From: Azospirillum sp. 412522
Lineage (GTDB): Bacteria; Pseudomonadota; Alphaproteobacteria; Azospirillales; Azospirillaceae
Direction of reading: 5' to 3'
NCBI RefSeq assembly: GCF_019805165.1
Contig: NZ_RWIJ01000008.1
Location: forward strand, 1 to 64,000
Length of the DNA stretch: 64,000 nucleotides
The position numbers were made by a program, and so were the translations under genes. The first letter of the stretch is position 1. Every line of letters begins with the position of its first letter. A model generated the notes under the pieces. That model was not told where the DNA came from and ran no database searches. It worked only from the letters and a program-made list of their open reading frames with translations. Shown here piece by piece: positions 8,386-18,398 of the stretch.

Positions 8386-9036
8386 ATGGAGTTGGCGGAG
8401 AACGAAAACGGTCGCGAAGCGGCTCGAATCCTGGTGTTGGGAATCGGCAACATCCTGTGGGCCGATGAGGGATTCGGTGTCCGCACTGTGGAACGGCTGG
8501 CTGCCGAATGGCGGTTTCCCGACACCGTCACCCTGATGGATGGCGGGACCCAGGGCCTGTATCTGCTGCCGCACCTGGAAAATGCCGACGCCCTGATCGT
8601 GGTCGACGCCATCGACTACGGCCTGCCGCCCGGTACCCGCCGTGTCTTCCATGGCGATGACGTCCCGGCCTTCCTCGGCGCCAAGAAGATGAGCCTGCAC
8701 CAGACCGGCTTTCAGGAGGTGCTGGCGAGCGCGATGCTGGTCGGCCGCTGCCCGCAGAGGCTGATCCTGGTCGGCGTCCAGCCGGAATGCCTGGAGGATT
8801 ACGGCGGCGGCCTGACCGAAACCGTCGCCGCGCAGGTCGCTCCCACCATCGATGCCGTTCTGGAGCTTCTGCGCGACGGGTTCGGCGTCGAAGGCACGCG
8901 TCATGGCGCCGACGCCGGCATCGCCGCTCCGGCCATCGCCCGCGACGCCTACGAGGGCGGGCGGCCCAGCGCCGAGGACGCCTGCCGGATCGGCGATTCC
9001 CGCGTGCTCTCGGCTTTGTCCCACGGCCAGGCCTGA
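8386..9036 (+). CDS. hupD: HupD hydrogenase maturation endopeptidase
   Basis: A 216-residue protease of the HyaD/HupD family. It removes the C-terminal peptide of the large subunit after nickel insertion. The N-terminal motif [15 protein letters not shown] contains metal-sensing Glu28; other ligands should be an Asp of VVDAIDYG (about 74-77) and His105 (MSLHQTGF). Its substrate here should be HupL, which has a 15-residue extension; HupV has none. ATG 8386 gives the natural N-terminus just before the conserved beta strand. An unusual 45-residue hydrophilic tail follows the core domain. It is the first gene behind the sigma-54 promoter. Confidence 0.9.
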   Translation: MELAENENGREAARILVLGIGNILWADEGFGVRTVERLAAEWRFPDTVTLMDGGTQGLYLLPHLENADALIVVDAIDYGLPPGTRRVFHGDDVPAFLGAKKMSLHQTGFQEVLASAMLVGRCPQRLILVGVQPECLEDYGGGLTETVAAQVAPTIDAVLELLRDGFGVEGTRHGADAGIAAPAIARDAYEGGRPSAEDACRIGDSRVLSALSHGQA

Positions 9037-9049
9037 GCGGGAGGACAGC

Positions 9050-9361
9050 ATGTGCATCGGCATTCCCCTGCGCCTGACCGGCGTCGACGGCGTTGCGGGC
9101 CGGGCCGAGGACGGGTCGCTCATCGACCTGTCCCTGGTGCCCGAGGCGGCCGCCGGCGACTGGGTGCTCGGCTTCCTGGGCGCGGCGCGCCGTCTGCTGG
9201 AACCGGAGGAGGCCGCGCAGATCCTCGACGCGCTGACGGCGATGGCCGCGGCGCTGGACGGGGAACGGCTGGACAGCGCCTTCGCCGACCTGACCGACCG
9301 CGAACCGACCCTTCCCCCCCATCTGGAGGCGGCCCGCGCGGCCGGCCTGACGGAGGCCTGA
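9050..9361 (+). CDS. hupF: HupF, HypC-family hydrogenase assembly chaperone
   Basis: A 103-residue protein starting MCIGIPLRL; Cys2 is the essential residue of HypC/HupF chaperones. HypC carries the Fe(CN)2CO group between HypD and the large subunit. HupF is the specialised paralogue that protects HupL during assembly under oxygen. The length and C-terminal extension beyond the roughly 75-residue HypC core fit HupF. GGGAGG precedes ATG 9050. It lies in a tight series with hupD and hupG. No true hypC is present in the window. Confidence 0.88.
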   Translation: MCIGIPLRLTGVDGVAGRAEDGSLIDLSLVPEAAAGDWVLGFLGAARRLLEPEEAAQILDALTAMAAALDGERLDSAFADLTDREPTLPPHLEAARAAGLTEA

Positions 9362-9365
9362 CGCC

Positions 9366-9782
9366 ATGACCGACCTTGCCCCACCTCCTTCCAAGCCACG
9401 CCTGCCCCTGCCGCCGCTGGTCGACCTGCTGACCGACGTCCATGGCTATCCGCGGCTCGACCATGCCGCCGACCGGCCCTGGCTGGAGGATCCGGCGAAG
9501 AGCTGGGCGGTCTTCCTGCCCGGCCACGGCAAGGGCAATGCCGAGACCGCCGACGTGGCCGTCATCCTGCCGGAGCTGGTCCGCGCGCTGCACCCCCGCC
9601 TGACCCCGGCGGTGGCGGGCGAGGCGGCGGAACGCGCCATCCTGGCGCTGACCGGCATGATGAGCCTGCCGGCCCTGGTCTTCCTGCGCGGCGACCGGCT
9701 GCTGGGCAGCATCCCGCGCGTCCGCGACTGGGACGATTATCTGCAACGGATCGGCGAGATCCTGGAAGGCGGTGCGGCATGA
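9366..9782 (+). CDS. hupG: HupG/HyaE-family hydrogenase accessory protein
   Basis: A 138-residue thioredoxin-fold protein of the HyaE/HupG family. It has typical segments (WAVFLPGHG, ADVAVILPEL, LPALVFLRGDRLLGSIPRVRDWDDYL) but no CxxC redox motif, as usual for this family. HyaE/HupG interacts with the Tat signal of the small subunit and aids its maturation under oxic conditions. The gene starts 4 bp after hupF and its end overlaps hupH by 4 bp (ATGA). Confidence 0.87.
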   Translation: MTDLAPPPSKPRLPLPPLVDLLTDVHGYPRLDHAADRPWLEDPAKSWAVFLPGHGKGNAETADVAVILPELVRALHPRLTPAVAGEAAERAILALTGMMSLPALVFLRGDRLLGSIPRVRDWDDYLQRIGEILEGGAA

Positions 9783-10663
9783 CTTCCCTGTTCGGCATGA
9801 CCAATGCCCCGGCCGGCTTCGGACCCGGCAGCCAGCCCGATGCGTCCGAAGAGGGGCTGGACTATCTGCCGATGCCGTCGGGCATGCGCGTCTATGAGCC
9901 GCACCTGCCGGAGATCGCCGATCCGGCCCGTGCCGCCGCGGCCCATGCCGTGCTGACCCGCGTCCACGAGGCTCTGGCCCGCTGGTCGGCCGGCCCGGCC
10001 GTCACTTCGGGAGAAATCCACATCCCGGTCGGCGATCTCGACGCCCCGGTCCTGGCGCTGGTGGACGAAGCGCTGGGCGAGGGGGAGGTCGCGGTCAAGG
10101 TGGAGCGGGCCGGTGACCGGCTGGAGATCCAGGAGGCGTCGCTGGCCGGCGTCTGGCGCGTGCGCGCCTTTGGTGACGGGGCTACGCGCGAAAGCCTGCT
10201 GGTCGGCAGCTTCCCGCGGGTGGCGCTGAACCGCGCCTTCAACGCCACCGGTCCGATCACGGCCGGACCCGCGCCGGCGGGGCTGATGAACGGGATGCCG
10301 ATCCTGACCGAGCTGCTGGACCGCAGCGCCGCGTGGCGCCGTGGTGACCCGCCCCATGCGGTGAATTTCAGCCTGCTGCCGCACACGCCCGAGGATCTGG
10401 CCTTCATCGAGCTGCGGCTGGGCGTCGGCGCCACCACCATCCTGTCGCGCGGCTACGGCAATTGCCGCGTCACCGCCACCGCGACGCCGAATGTCTGGTG
10501 GGTGCGCTACTACAATTCGGTCGACACGCTGATCCTCGACACGGTGGAGATCGTCGACGTGCCGGCGGTGGTCTGCGCCGCTGCGGAGGACATCGCCGAC
10601 AGCGCCGAACGGCTTGCCGAGATCCTCGACGCGCTCGCGACCGATCTGGAGCCGGCGCGATGA
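9779..10663 (+). CDS. hupH: HupH/HyaF-family hydrogenase accessory protein
   Basis: A 294-residue member of the HyaF/HupH family, needed for assembly of the small subunit iron-sulfur clusters of oxygen-tolerant hydrogenases. Recognisable stretches include MPSGMRVYEPHLPEI near the start, the central GEGEVAVKVE and the C-terminal FIELRLGVGATTILSRGYGNCRV and WWVRYYNSVDTLILDTVEI. It is translationally coupled on both sides by ATGA overlaps, so hupG, hupH and hupIJ should be made together. Confidence 0.9.
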   Translation: MTSLFGMTNAPAGFGPGSQPDASEEGLDYLPMPSGMRVYEPHLPEIADPARAAAAHAVLTRVHEALARWSAGPAVTSGEIHIPVGDLDAPVLALVDEALGEGEVAVKVERAGDRLEIQEASLAGVWRVRAFGDGATRESLLVGSFPRVALNRAFNATGPITAGPAPAGLMNGMPILTELLDRSAAWRRGDPPHAVNFSLLPHTPEDLAFIELRLGVGATTILSRGYGNCRVTATATPNVWWVRYYNSVDTLILDTVEIVDVPAVVCAAAEDIADSAERLAEILDALATDLEPAR

Positions 10664-11520
10664 GCGCCGCCTCCCGCTTCGAAGGCTCCTATCTCGGCGA
10701 CGCCACGCGCATCGGTGCGGCGACGCGGATGGAATGCAAGATCTGCTGGCATGTCTACGACCCGGCCGAGGGCTGCGAGCAGTGGCAGGTGCCGCCCGGG
10801 ACGGGCTTCGCCGCCCTGCCCGATCATTGGCGCTGCCCGGTCTGCGACGGCGCCCGCGACCAGTTCATGGCGCTGGATGGCGAACCGGCGGCCCTGGAGG
10901 CCGACGCCTTGCCGGCAACCGCCACGCATGCGGCCAGCCCTCGCGCGACCGGCCCTGCCCTGCCGACCGAGGCCATCGCCCGGCTGGAAGCGGCATTCCG
11001 CGAGATCCATACGGCGCAGATGCGCGGCATGCCCATCGTCAACGATGCGCTGGGGGTGAAGGCCGTCGGTTTCCGCCGCCACGACGCGCGCTGGCTGGGC
11101 GCCCTGGTGACGCCCTGGTTCCTGAACCTCGTGCTGCTGCCCGGCGAGGCGGACGACTGGTCGGGGCTGGTGCCGGGAGCGAAGGAACTGATCGAGTTCC
11201 CCTCCGGCCGCTACGAATTCGTCCATGCCAACCGCAAGGGCGTCGGTGCCTACAAGGCGTGCTCGCTCTTCTCGCCGATGTTCGAGTTCGCCTCGATGCT
11301 CCAGGCGACGGAAACGGCCTCGGCGGCCCTGGTCTCCCTCTTCGATCCCTCCATCCGCGAAGATGGCGCCCAGACCGCCGAGATCCGCCGCCGGCGGGAG
11401 GCGGAGCTTGCTCCGCCTCCCGATGCCGCTCCGCCCCCGGCCGAACCGGTGCGCCCGACGCGGCGCGCCCTGTTGGGAATGGGGGCCGGGGGGGACGTCG
11501 GGGATCCCGCCGATGCATGA
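10660..11520 (+). CDS. hupIJ: Rubredoxin-HybE fusion (HupI-HupJ)
   Basis: A 286-residue two-domain protein. Residues about 22-72 are a rubredoxin with CxxC pairs Cys26/Cys29 and Cys59/Cys62 (MECKICWHVYDP, WRCPVCDG). A Pro/Ala-rich linker follows. Residues about 102-245 are a HybE/HupJ assembly chaperone (NDALGVKAVGFR, LVTPWFLNLVLLP, SGRYEFVHANRKGVGAYKACSLFSPMFEF). A disordered Pro-rich tail ends the protein. In Rhizobium leguminosarum hupI and hupJ are separate genes. Here one polypeptide should deliver redox protection and chaperoning together to the hydrogenase precursor. Its TGA overlaps hypA. Confidence 0.9.
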   Translation: MSAASRFEGSYLGDATRIGAATRMECKICWHVYDPAEGCEQWQVPPGTGFAALPDHWRCPVCDGARDQFMALDGEPAALEADALPATATHAASPRATGPALPTEAIARLEAAFREIHTAQMRGMPIVNDALGVKAVGFRRHDARWLGALVTPWFLNLVLLPGEADDWSGLVPGAKELIEFPSGRYEFVHANRKGVGAYKACSLFSPMFEFASMLQATETASAALVSLFDPSIREDGAQTAEIRRRREAELAPPPDAAPPPAEPVRPTRRALLGMGAGGDVGDPADA

Positions 11521-11854
11521 GATGGCGATCTGTGAAAGCCTGCTCCAGGCGATGGAGGAGGCCGGACGGTCGAACGGCTTCAGCCGCGTGAGCAGGGTGC
11601 GGCTGGAGGTCGGCCGCTTCGCCGGGGTGGAGGTCGAAGCGCTGCGCTTCGGCTTCGACGTGGTGACGCGCGGCTCCCTGGCCGACGGGGCGGAGCTGGT
11701 GGTGCTGGAGGTGCCGGGCCGTGGCTGGTGCTTCGACTGCAACGACACGGTGGATCTGGACGACCGGCTGTCGCCCTGCCCACACTGCGGCGGCAACCGG
11801 CTGCATCCCAACGGCGGCACCGAAATGACGATCAAGGATCTCGAAGTCGAATGA
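11513..11854 (+). CDS. hypA: HypA nickel-insertion chaperone
   Basis: A 113-residue HypA. The start MHEMAI provides the nickel site at the N-terminus and His2. The zinc site is formed by Cys73, Cys76, Cys89 and Cys92 (CFDC and CPHC). HypA passes nickel with HypB to the large subunit after the iron centre is in place. The ATG at 11513 overlaps the end of the preceding gene by 8 bp, which fixes the start because HypA proteins begin exactly with MHE. HypB is not in the window and must be encoded elsewhere. Confidence 0.94.
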   Translation: MHEMAICESLLQAMEEAGRSNGFSRVSRVRLEVGRFAGVEVEALRFGFDVVTRGSLADGAELVVLEVPGRGWCFDCNDTVDLDDRLSPCPHCGGNRLHPNGGTEMTIKDLEVE

Positions 11855-11884
11855 GGCCGGCCCTATGAGCGAGGACCCCGCGCG

Positions 11885-13372
<1,488 letters not shown>

Positions 13373-13377
13373 TCCCA

Positions 13378-13400
13378 CCCTCTCCCGTCCCGGGAGAGGG
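13378..13400. terminator. Hairpin after hupR (10-bp stem, 3-base loop)
   Basis: CCCTCTCCCG (13378-13387) and CGGGAGAGGG (13391-13400) form a perfect 10-bp stem with loop TCC just after the hupR stop. There is no T-run, so it is either a weak terminator, a 3' stabiliser or a short copy of a dispersed repeat. The same CCCTCTCCCG/CGGGAGAGGG unit recurs twice in the long palindrome at 52526-52676. Confidence 0.5.
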
Positions 13401-13448
13401 CATTCCTCCGATCACCAAAACCATAAGAACCCCGAGGAGCCGTTCGAT

Positions 13449-13997
13449 ATGTCGAAATTCACTCGCCTTGCCGCCGTGTCCGCGGCCATCGCGCTTGCCG
13501 CCACCCCTGCCCTCGCCCACCCCGGCCATCTCGCCGGGGCCGGTTTCCTCGACGGCGTCGCGCATCCGCTGGGCGGGCTGGACCACCTGATCGCCATGGT
13601 CACGGTCGGCGTCTATGGCGCGACCATCGGCGGTCGGGCGGTGCTGGCGGTGCCGGGAGCGTTCCTGGCCGCCATGCTGGCCGGCGGACTGTTCGCGCTG
13701 GCCGGCGGCGAACTGCCGCTGGTCGAGCCGGCCATCTACGCCTCCACCGTCGTGCTGGCGCTGCTGTGCGTCATGCCGATGTCGCGCAACGGCGTGATCG
13801 GCGTGCTGTTCGCCGGCGGCTTCGGCCTGTTCCACGGCTTCGCCCATGGGGCGGAGATGCCGGCCGATGCCGCGGCGCTCGGCTATGCCGCCGGCTTCCT
13901 CGCCAGCACGGCCGGCCTGCACGCCGCCGGCGTCGCCATCGGCCTGGGGCTCCACCGCCTGATCGGCCGCCCGGAGGGGGACGGCCGGACGGCCTGA
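13449..13997 (+). CDS. hupE: HupE/UreJ-family metal permease
   Basis: A 182-residue membrane protein with a signal peptide (cleavage expected after ATPALA, about residue 23), about six membrane segments and the family motif HPLGGLDHL (about residues 38-46). His-rich FGLFHGFAHGAEMP follows. HupE of Rhizobium mediates nickel uptake for hydrogenase. The position between hupR and hupS supports this role. The start ATG 13449 follows GAGGAG. A large hairpin lies right after the stop. Confidence 0.9.
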   Translation: MSKFTRLAAVSAAIALAATPALAHPGHLAGAGFLDGVAHPLGGLDHLIAMVTVGVYGATIGGRAVLAVPGAFLAAMLAGGLFALAGGELPLVEPAIYASTVVLALLCVMPMSRNGVIGVLFAGGFGLFHGFAHGAEMPADAAALGYAAGFLASTAGLHAAGVAIGLGLHRLIGRPEGDGRTA

Positions 13998-14004
13998 TCC
14001 CGCC

Positions 14005-14051
14005 GGCAACTCTCCTTCCACCCCGGCTGCCGCTTTGGCCGGGGAGTTGCC
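14005..14051. terminator. Large nested hairpin between hupE and hupS
   Basis: GGCAACTC (14005-14012) pairs with GAGTTGCC (14044-14051), enclosing CCCCGGC (14021-14027) and GCCGGGG (14038-14044). The nested stem lies 8-54 bp after the hupE stop and 55 bp before the hupS sigma-54 promoter. There is no strong T-run. It may separate the hupE and hupS transcripts or mark an upstream regulatory site. Confidence 0.4.
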
Positions 14052-14106
14052 AGCGGCCGAGGCCCCTGTCCCTGCGTGACCGTTGGTTTGCCGAATGTTC
14101 GTACTA

Positions 14107-14121
14107 CGGCACGATTGTTGC
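14107..14121 (+). promoter_or_regulatory. Sigma-54 promoter of hupSLC
   Basis: CGGCAC-GATTG-TTGC at 14107-14121 matches the -24/-12 consensus TGGCAC-N5-TTGC at all but one base with correct spacing. Transcription should begin near 14133, giving a leader of about 57 bases to hupS. The site agrees with the sigma-54-competent HupR encoded 2 kb upstream. Confidence 0.75.
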
Positions 14122-14189
14122 CTATGCCCGACGGAGAAGCGCACCGGCCCCTCGCACGCCGGTGCTGCCCGACGGGAGAAAACAAACCG

Positions 14190-15263
14190 ATGGCAACGCT
14201 GGAAACCTTCTACGAGGTGATGCGGCGGCAGGGGATCACACGCCGTTCGTTCCTGAAATACTGCTCGCTGACCGCCGCGGCCCTGGGGCTGGGGCCGGAG
14301 CTGGTGCCGCAGATCGTCCACGCCATGGAGACCAAGCCGCGCACCCCGGTGCTGTGGCTGCACGGGCTGGAATGCACCTGCTGCTCTGAATCCTTCATCC
14401 GCTCGGCGCACCCGCTGGTCAAGGACGTGGTGCTGTCGATGATCTCGCTGGACTATGACGACACGCTGATGGCGTCGGCCGGCCACCATGCCGAGGCGAT
14501 CCTCGACGAGGTGATGGAGAAGTACAAGGGCAACTACATCCTGGCGGTGGAAGGCAATCCGCCGCTGAACCAGGACGGCATGTCCTGCATCATCGGCGGC
14601 AAGCCCTTCACCGACCAGCTGCGCAAGGTCGCCAAGGATGCCAAGGCGATCATCTCCTGGGGCTCCTGCGCGTCCTTCGGCTGCGTCCAGGCGGCGCGTC
14701 CGAACCCGACCCGCGCCACCCCGGTGCACGAGGTCATCACCGACAAGCCGATCATCAAGGTCCCCGGCTGCCCGCCGATCGCCGAGGTGATGACCGGCGT
14801 CATCACCTACATGCTGACCTTCGACCGCATCCCCGAGCTGGACCGCCAGGGCCGGCCGAAGATGTTCTACAGCCAGCGCATCCACGACAAATGCTACCGC
14901 CGGCCGCATTTCGACGCCGGCCAGTTCGTGGAATCCTTCGACGACGAGGGCGCGCGCAAGGGCTATTGCCTCTACAAGGTCGGCTGCAAAGGTCCGACCA
15001 CCTACAACGCCTGCTCCACCGTCCGCTGGAACGAGGGCACCAGCTTCCCCATCCAGTCCGGCCACGGCTGCATCGGCTGCTCGGAAGACGGCTTCTGGGA
15101 CAAGGGGTCCTGGTACGCCCGACAGTCCGACATCCTCCAGTTCGGGATCGAGGCCAACGCCGACCAGATCGGCACCACCGCCGCCATCGGCGTCGGTAGC
15201 ATCATCGCCGCCCACGCGGCGGTCAGCGCCCTGAAGCGCGCGCAGCACAAGGGAGACGTCTGA
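14190..15263 (+). CDS. hupS: HupS, small subunit of membrane-bound uptake [NiFe]-hydrogenase
   Basis: A 357-residue precursor. The twin-arginine signal RRSFLKY (18-24) is cleaved near residue 46. The iron-sulfur subunit begins [15 protein letters not shown], and a C-terminal membrane helix (about 322-345) anchors it. Proximal-cluster Cys62 and Cys65 are joined by Cys64, and Cys165 ([11 protein letters not shown]) is the second extra cysteine. This six-cysteine arrangement forms the [4Fe-3S] cluster of oxygen-tolerant group 1d enzymes. ATG 14190 gives a standard Tat leader; an upstream in-frame ATG would extend it needlessly. It runs 2 bp before hupL. Confidence 0.95.
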   Translation: MATLETFYEVMRRQGITRRSFLKYCSLTAAALGLGPELVPQIVHAMETKPRTPVLWLHGLECTCCSESFIRSAHPLVKDVVLSMISLDYDDTLMASAGHHAEAILDEVMEKYKGNYILAVEGNPPLNQDGMSCIIGGKPFTDQLRKVAKDAKAIISWGSCASFGCVQAARPNPTRATPVHEVITDKPIIKVPGCPPIAEVMTGVITYMLTFDRIPELDRQGRPKMFYSQRIHDKCYRRPHFDAGQFVESFDDEGARKGYCLYKVGCKGPTTYNACSTVRWNEGTSFPIQSGHGCIGCSEDGFWDKGSWYARQSDILQFGIEANADQIGTTAAIGVGSIIAAHAAVSALKRAQHKGDV

Positions 15264-15265
15264 CC

Positions 15266-17080
15266 ATGGGCATCGTCCAGACCCCGAACGGGTTCTCGCT
15301 CGACACCGGCGGCAAGCGCATCGTCGTCGATCCGGTCACCCGCATCGAAGGCCACATGCGCTGCGAGGTGAACGTCGACAGCAACAACGTCATCCGCAAC
15401 GCGGTCTCCACCGGCACGATGTGGCGCGGGCTGGAGGTCATCCTGAAGGGCCGCGACCCGCGCGACGCCTGGGCCTTCGTCGAGCGCATCTGCGGCGTCT
15501 GCACCGGCTGCCATGCGCTGACCTCGGTCCGCGCGGTGGAGGATGCGCTGCAGATCCGCATCCCGAAGAACGCCCACCTGATCCGCGAGATCATGGCGAA
15601 GACGCTGCAGATCCATGACCACATCGTCCATTTCTACCATCTGCACGCGCTGGACTGGGTCAACCCGGTCAACGCGCTGAAGGCCGACCCGCAGGCGACC
15701 TCGGCATTGCAGCAGGCGGTGTCGCCGCGCCATGCCAAATCCAGCCCCGGCTATTTCCGCGACGTCCAGACGCGCCTGAAGAAGTTCGTGGAGAGCGGCC
15801 AGCTCGGCATCTTCAAGAACGGCTATTGGGACAACCCGGCCTACAAGCTGTCGCCGGAAGCCGACCTGATGGCGGTGACGCATTACCTGGAGGCGCTCGA
15901 CCTCCAGAAGGACATCGTCAAGATCCACACCATCCTGGGCGGCAAGAACCCGCACCCGAACTACATGGTCGGCGGCGTTCCCTGCGCCATCAACATGGAC
16001 GGCACCGGGTCGTCGGGCGCGCCGCTGAACATGGAGCGGCTGAACTTCATCCGCGCCCGCATCCAGGAAGCCACGGCCTTCGTCGAGAACGTCTATCTGC
16101 CGGACGTGCTGGCCATCGCCAGCTTCTACAAGGATTGGCTCCATGGCGGCGGGCTGTCGGCGACCAATGTCATGGACTACGGCGATTACGAGAAGGTGCC
16201 GTACGACCATTCGACCTGCCAGTTGCCGGGCGGCGTCATCCTGAACGGCAACTGGAACGAGGTCCACCCCATCGACCCGCGCGACCCGGCGCAGGTGCAG
16301 GAGTTCGTCGCCCACAGCTGGTACCATTACGAGGACGAGAGCAAGGGCCTGCACCCGTGGGACGGCGTCACCGAGGCCAAGTTCGAGCTGGGCGCCAACA
16401 CCAAGGGCACCCGCACCGACATCAAGGAACTGGACGAAGCCGCCAAGTATTCCTGGATCAAGGCGCCGCGCTGGCGCGGCCATGCGGTGGAGGTCGGCCC
16501 CCTGCCCCGCTACATCCTGGCCTATGCCCAGGGCGTCGGCTACGTGAAGGACCAGATCACCGAAGCGCTCGGCGCCTTCAACAAGCTGGCCGGCACGAAC
16601 TTCACGCCGCAGCAGGCTCTGCCGACCACCATCGGCCGCACGCTGGCCCGCGCGCTGGAATGCCAGTACTGCTGCACCATGATGATGGACGACTGGAACG
16701 CCCTGATCGCCAACATCAAGGCCGGCGACACCGCCACCGCCAATGTCGAGAAATGGGACCCGAAGACCTGGCCGAAGGAGGCCAAGGGCGTCGGCACCGT
16801 CGCCGCGCCGCGCGGCGGCCTCGGCCACTGGATCAAGATCAAGGACGGCAAGATCGACAACTACCAGTGCGTCGTGCCGACGACCTGGAACGGCAGCCCG
16901 CGCGACCCCAAGGGCAACATCGGTGCCTTCGAGGCCTCGCTGCTGAACACGCCGATGGAGCGCCCGGACGAACCGGTGGAGATCCTGCGCACCCTGCACA
17001 GCTTCGACCCCTGCCTCGCCTGCTCCACCCACGTCATGGCGCCGGACGGCGCCGAACTGGCCCGCGTCACCGTGCGCTGA
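15266..17080 (+). CDS. hupL: HupL, large subunit of membrane-bound uptake [NiFe]-hydrogenase
   Basis: A 604-residue nickel subunit catalysing H2 oxidation. The N-terminal ligands are in RICGVC (Cys76, Cys79), the C-terminal ones in DPCLAC (Cys583, Cys586), followed by His589. The 15 residues after it ([15 protein letters not shown]) are the extension removed by HupD once nickel is bound. It is exported with HupS by the Tat pathway, having no signal of its own. It lies between hupS and hupC in the standard hupSLC order. Confidence 0.96.
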   Translation: MGIVQTPNGFSLDTGGKRIVVDPVTRIEGHMRCEVNVDSNNVIRNAVSTGTMWRGLEVILKGRDPRDAWAFVERICGVCTGCHALTSVRAVEDALQIRIPKNAHLIREIMAKTLQIHDHIVHFYHLHALDWVNPVNALKADPQATSALQQAVSPRHAKSSPGYFRDVQTRLKKFVESGQLGIFKNGYWDNPAYKLSPEADLMAVTHYLEALDLQKDIVKIHTILGGKNPHPNYMVGGVPCAINMDGTGSSGAPLNMERLNFIRARIQEATAFVENVYLPDVLAIASFYKDWLHGGGLSATNVMDYGDYEKVPYDHSTCQLPGGVILNGNWNEVHPIDPRDPAQVQEFVAHSWYHYEDESKGLHPWDGVTEAKFELGANTKGTRTDIKELDEAAKYSWIKAPRWRGHAVEVGPLPRYILAYAQGVGYVKDQITEALGAFNKLAGTNFTPQQALPTTIGRTLARALECQYCCTMMMDDWNALIANIKAGDTATANVEKWDPKTWPKEAKGVGTVAAPRGGLGHWIKIKDGKIDNYQCVVPTTWNGSPRDPKGNIGAFEASLLNTPMERPDEPVEILRTLHSFDPCLACSTHVMAPDGAELARVTVR

Positions 17081-17105
17081 CCGGCAACCGCGGAGGATTT
17101 ACGTC

Positions 17106-17900
17106 ATGGCTCCTCTCGACGATGCGAAGCCGGTCGCGACACCGGAGGAGGAAGGGACGGCCGCTCCGGCGGCCGGGCGCTTCCTGAAGGCGATCTATGT
17201 CTACGAGGTGCCGGTGCGGGTCTGGCACTGGGTCAACGCGCTGGCGATCACGGTGCTGTCGGTCACCGGCTACCTGATCGCCAACCCGCTGCCGAGCCAG
17301 CCGGGCGAGGCCAGCGCCAATTTCCTGATGGGCTACATCCGCTTCGTCCATTTCGCGGCGGCCTACATCTTCGCCATCGGCTTCATCGGCCGGCTGTACT
17401 GGGCCTTGGTGGGCAACCACCATGCCAAACAGCTGTTCCGCTTCCCCTTCTGGGACCGCCACTGGTGGGGGGAACTGTTCCTGGAGGCGCGCTGGTACCT
17501 GTTCCTGGAGCGCAAGCCGAAGCTGTATGTCGGCCATAACCCGCTGGCACAATTCTCCATGTTCTGGGCGATCGCGGTCGGCAGCGTCTTCATGATCGTC
17601 ACCGGCTTCGCGCTCTACAGCGAAGGGGCGGGCCAGGGCAGCTGGCAGGACCGGCTGTTCGGCTGGGTCATCCCCCTGTTCGGCCAGAGCATGGACGTCC
17701 ACACCTGGCACCATCTGGGCATGTGGGCGATCCTGCTGTTCGTGATCGTCCACGTCTATGCCGCGGTGCGCGAGGACATCATGTCCCGCCAGTCGATCAT
17801 CTCCACCATGATCAGCGGCGTGCGCACCTTCAAGGACGCCGAGGCGCCGGCCGACGAGGCGCATGAGCAGCCGGCGAAGAAGGTGGCGCGGGCCGGGTAA
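17106..17900 (+). CDS. hupC: HupC, b-type cytochrome of uptake hydrogenase
   Basis: A 264-residue di-heme cytochrome b with four membrane helices. Residues VYEVPVRVWHWVNALAITVL open the first helix, and further candidate heme His lie in FVHFAAAYIF, MDVHTWHHLGMW and VIVHVYAAVRED. It anchors HupSL in the membrane and passes electrons from H2 to the quinone pool. The N-terminal 30 residues are an Ala/Glu/Pro-rich extension. GGAGG precedes ATG 17106 and the gene follows hupL by 25 bp. An inverted repeat lies 65 bp after the stop. Confidence 0.93.
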   Translation: MAPLDDAKPVATPEEEGTAAPAAGRFLKAIYVYEVPVRVWHWVNALAITVLSVTGYLIANPLPSQPGEASANFLMGYIRFVHFAAAYIFAIGFIGRLYWALVGNHHAKQLFRFPFWDRHWWGELFLEARWYLFLERKPKLYVGHNPLAQFSMFWAIAVGSVFMIVTGFALYSEGAGQGSWQDRLFGWVIPLFGQSMDVHTWHHLGMWAILLFVIVHVYAAVREDIMSRQSIISTMISGVRTFKDAEAPADEAHEQPAKKVARAG

Positions 17901-17964
17901 GGTCTTTTCCGCCAGCAGGCTCCACACGTTGGAAAGCTTGAATAGTTCTGCATACGTTCCCATC

Positions 17965-17998
17965 TCTGGGAGGTTCCGAAACAACGGAGTCTCCCAGA
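17965..17998. repeat. TCTGGGAG inverted repeat after hupC
   Basis: TCTGGGAG (17965-17972) and CTCCCAGA (17991-17998) are separated by 18 bases in the 135-bp gap between hupC and the next small gene. No T-run follows. It may be a weak terminator, an mRNA stabiliser of hupSLC or a leader structure of the downstream gene. Confidence 0.35.
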
Positions 17999-18035
17999 TC
18001 GGCGCCGCCCCCTGCGGGTGCGGCCGGAGGACGTC

Positions 18036-18398
18036 ATGCCCTATTTTCCGACCATAGATCTGACCCCGCAGGTGAAGCTGCTGCTGGCGCGCGGGGCGCT
18101 GACGCTGAATCCCGGCCAGTGGGTGCGCGGCGAGAAGGGACGCGGCCGGTTCCTGCGGACCGATCCGCGCACCGGCACCACCTATGTCAGCTGGCTGCGG
18201 CCGGGGGACGATTGGGAAACCGCGTCGCAACGGTTCCACCGCGCCTGTCGCAAGGGCTACATCGGCAAGTACCGCGGCCTGTACGAGTTCGACAAGGCCA
18301 ACCGCGAAACTGTCGCCCGGCCCCGCCGCCAACGGGTCCGGACGCCGGTGCAGATGCCGTTGTTCACCTACAAGGCGAAGGACGCCGTCCATGCCTGA
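18036..18398 (+). CDS. Unknown 120-residue protein between hupC and hypF
   Basis: A basic, soluble protein with no signal peptide or membrane segment. A central Trp/Arg-rich region (GQWVRGEKGRGRFLRTDPRTGTTYVSWLRPGDDWETASQRFHRAC) is followed by an Arg-rich stretch and a C-terminal QMPLF (106-110), which resembles a sliding-clamp-binding peptide. Family not recognised. GGAGG at 18026-18030 fixes the ATG at 18036 rather than 18018. Its last 31 bp overlap the end of convergent hypF. It may be co-transcribed with hupSLC, but nothing links it functionally to hydrogenase. Confidence 0.7.
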   Translation: MPYFPTIDLTPQVKLLLARGALTLNPGQWVRGEKGRGRFLRTDPRTGTTYVSWLRPGDDWETASQRFHRACRKGYIGKYRGLYEFDKANRETVARPRRQRVRTPVQMPLFTYKAKDAVHA

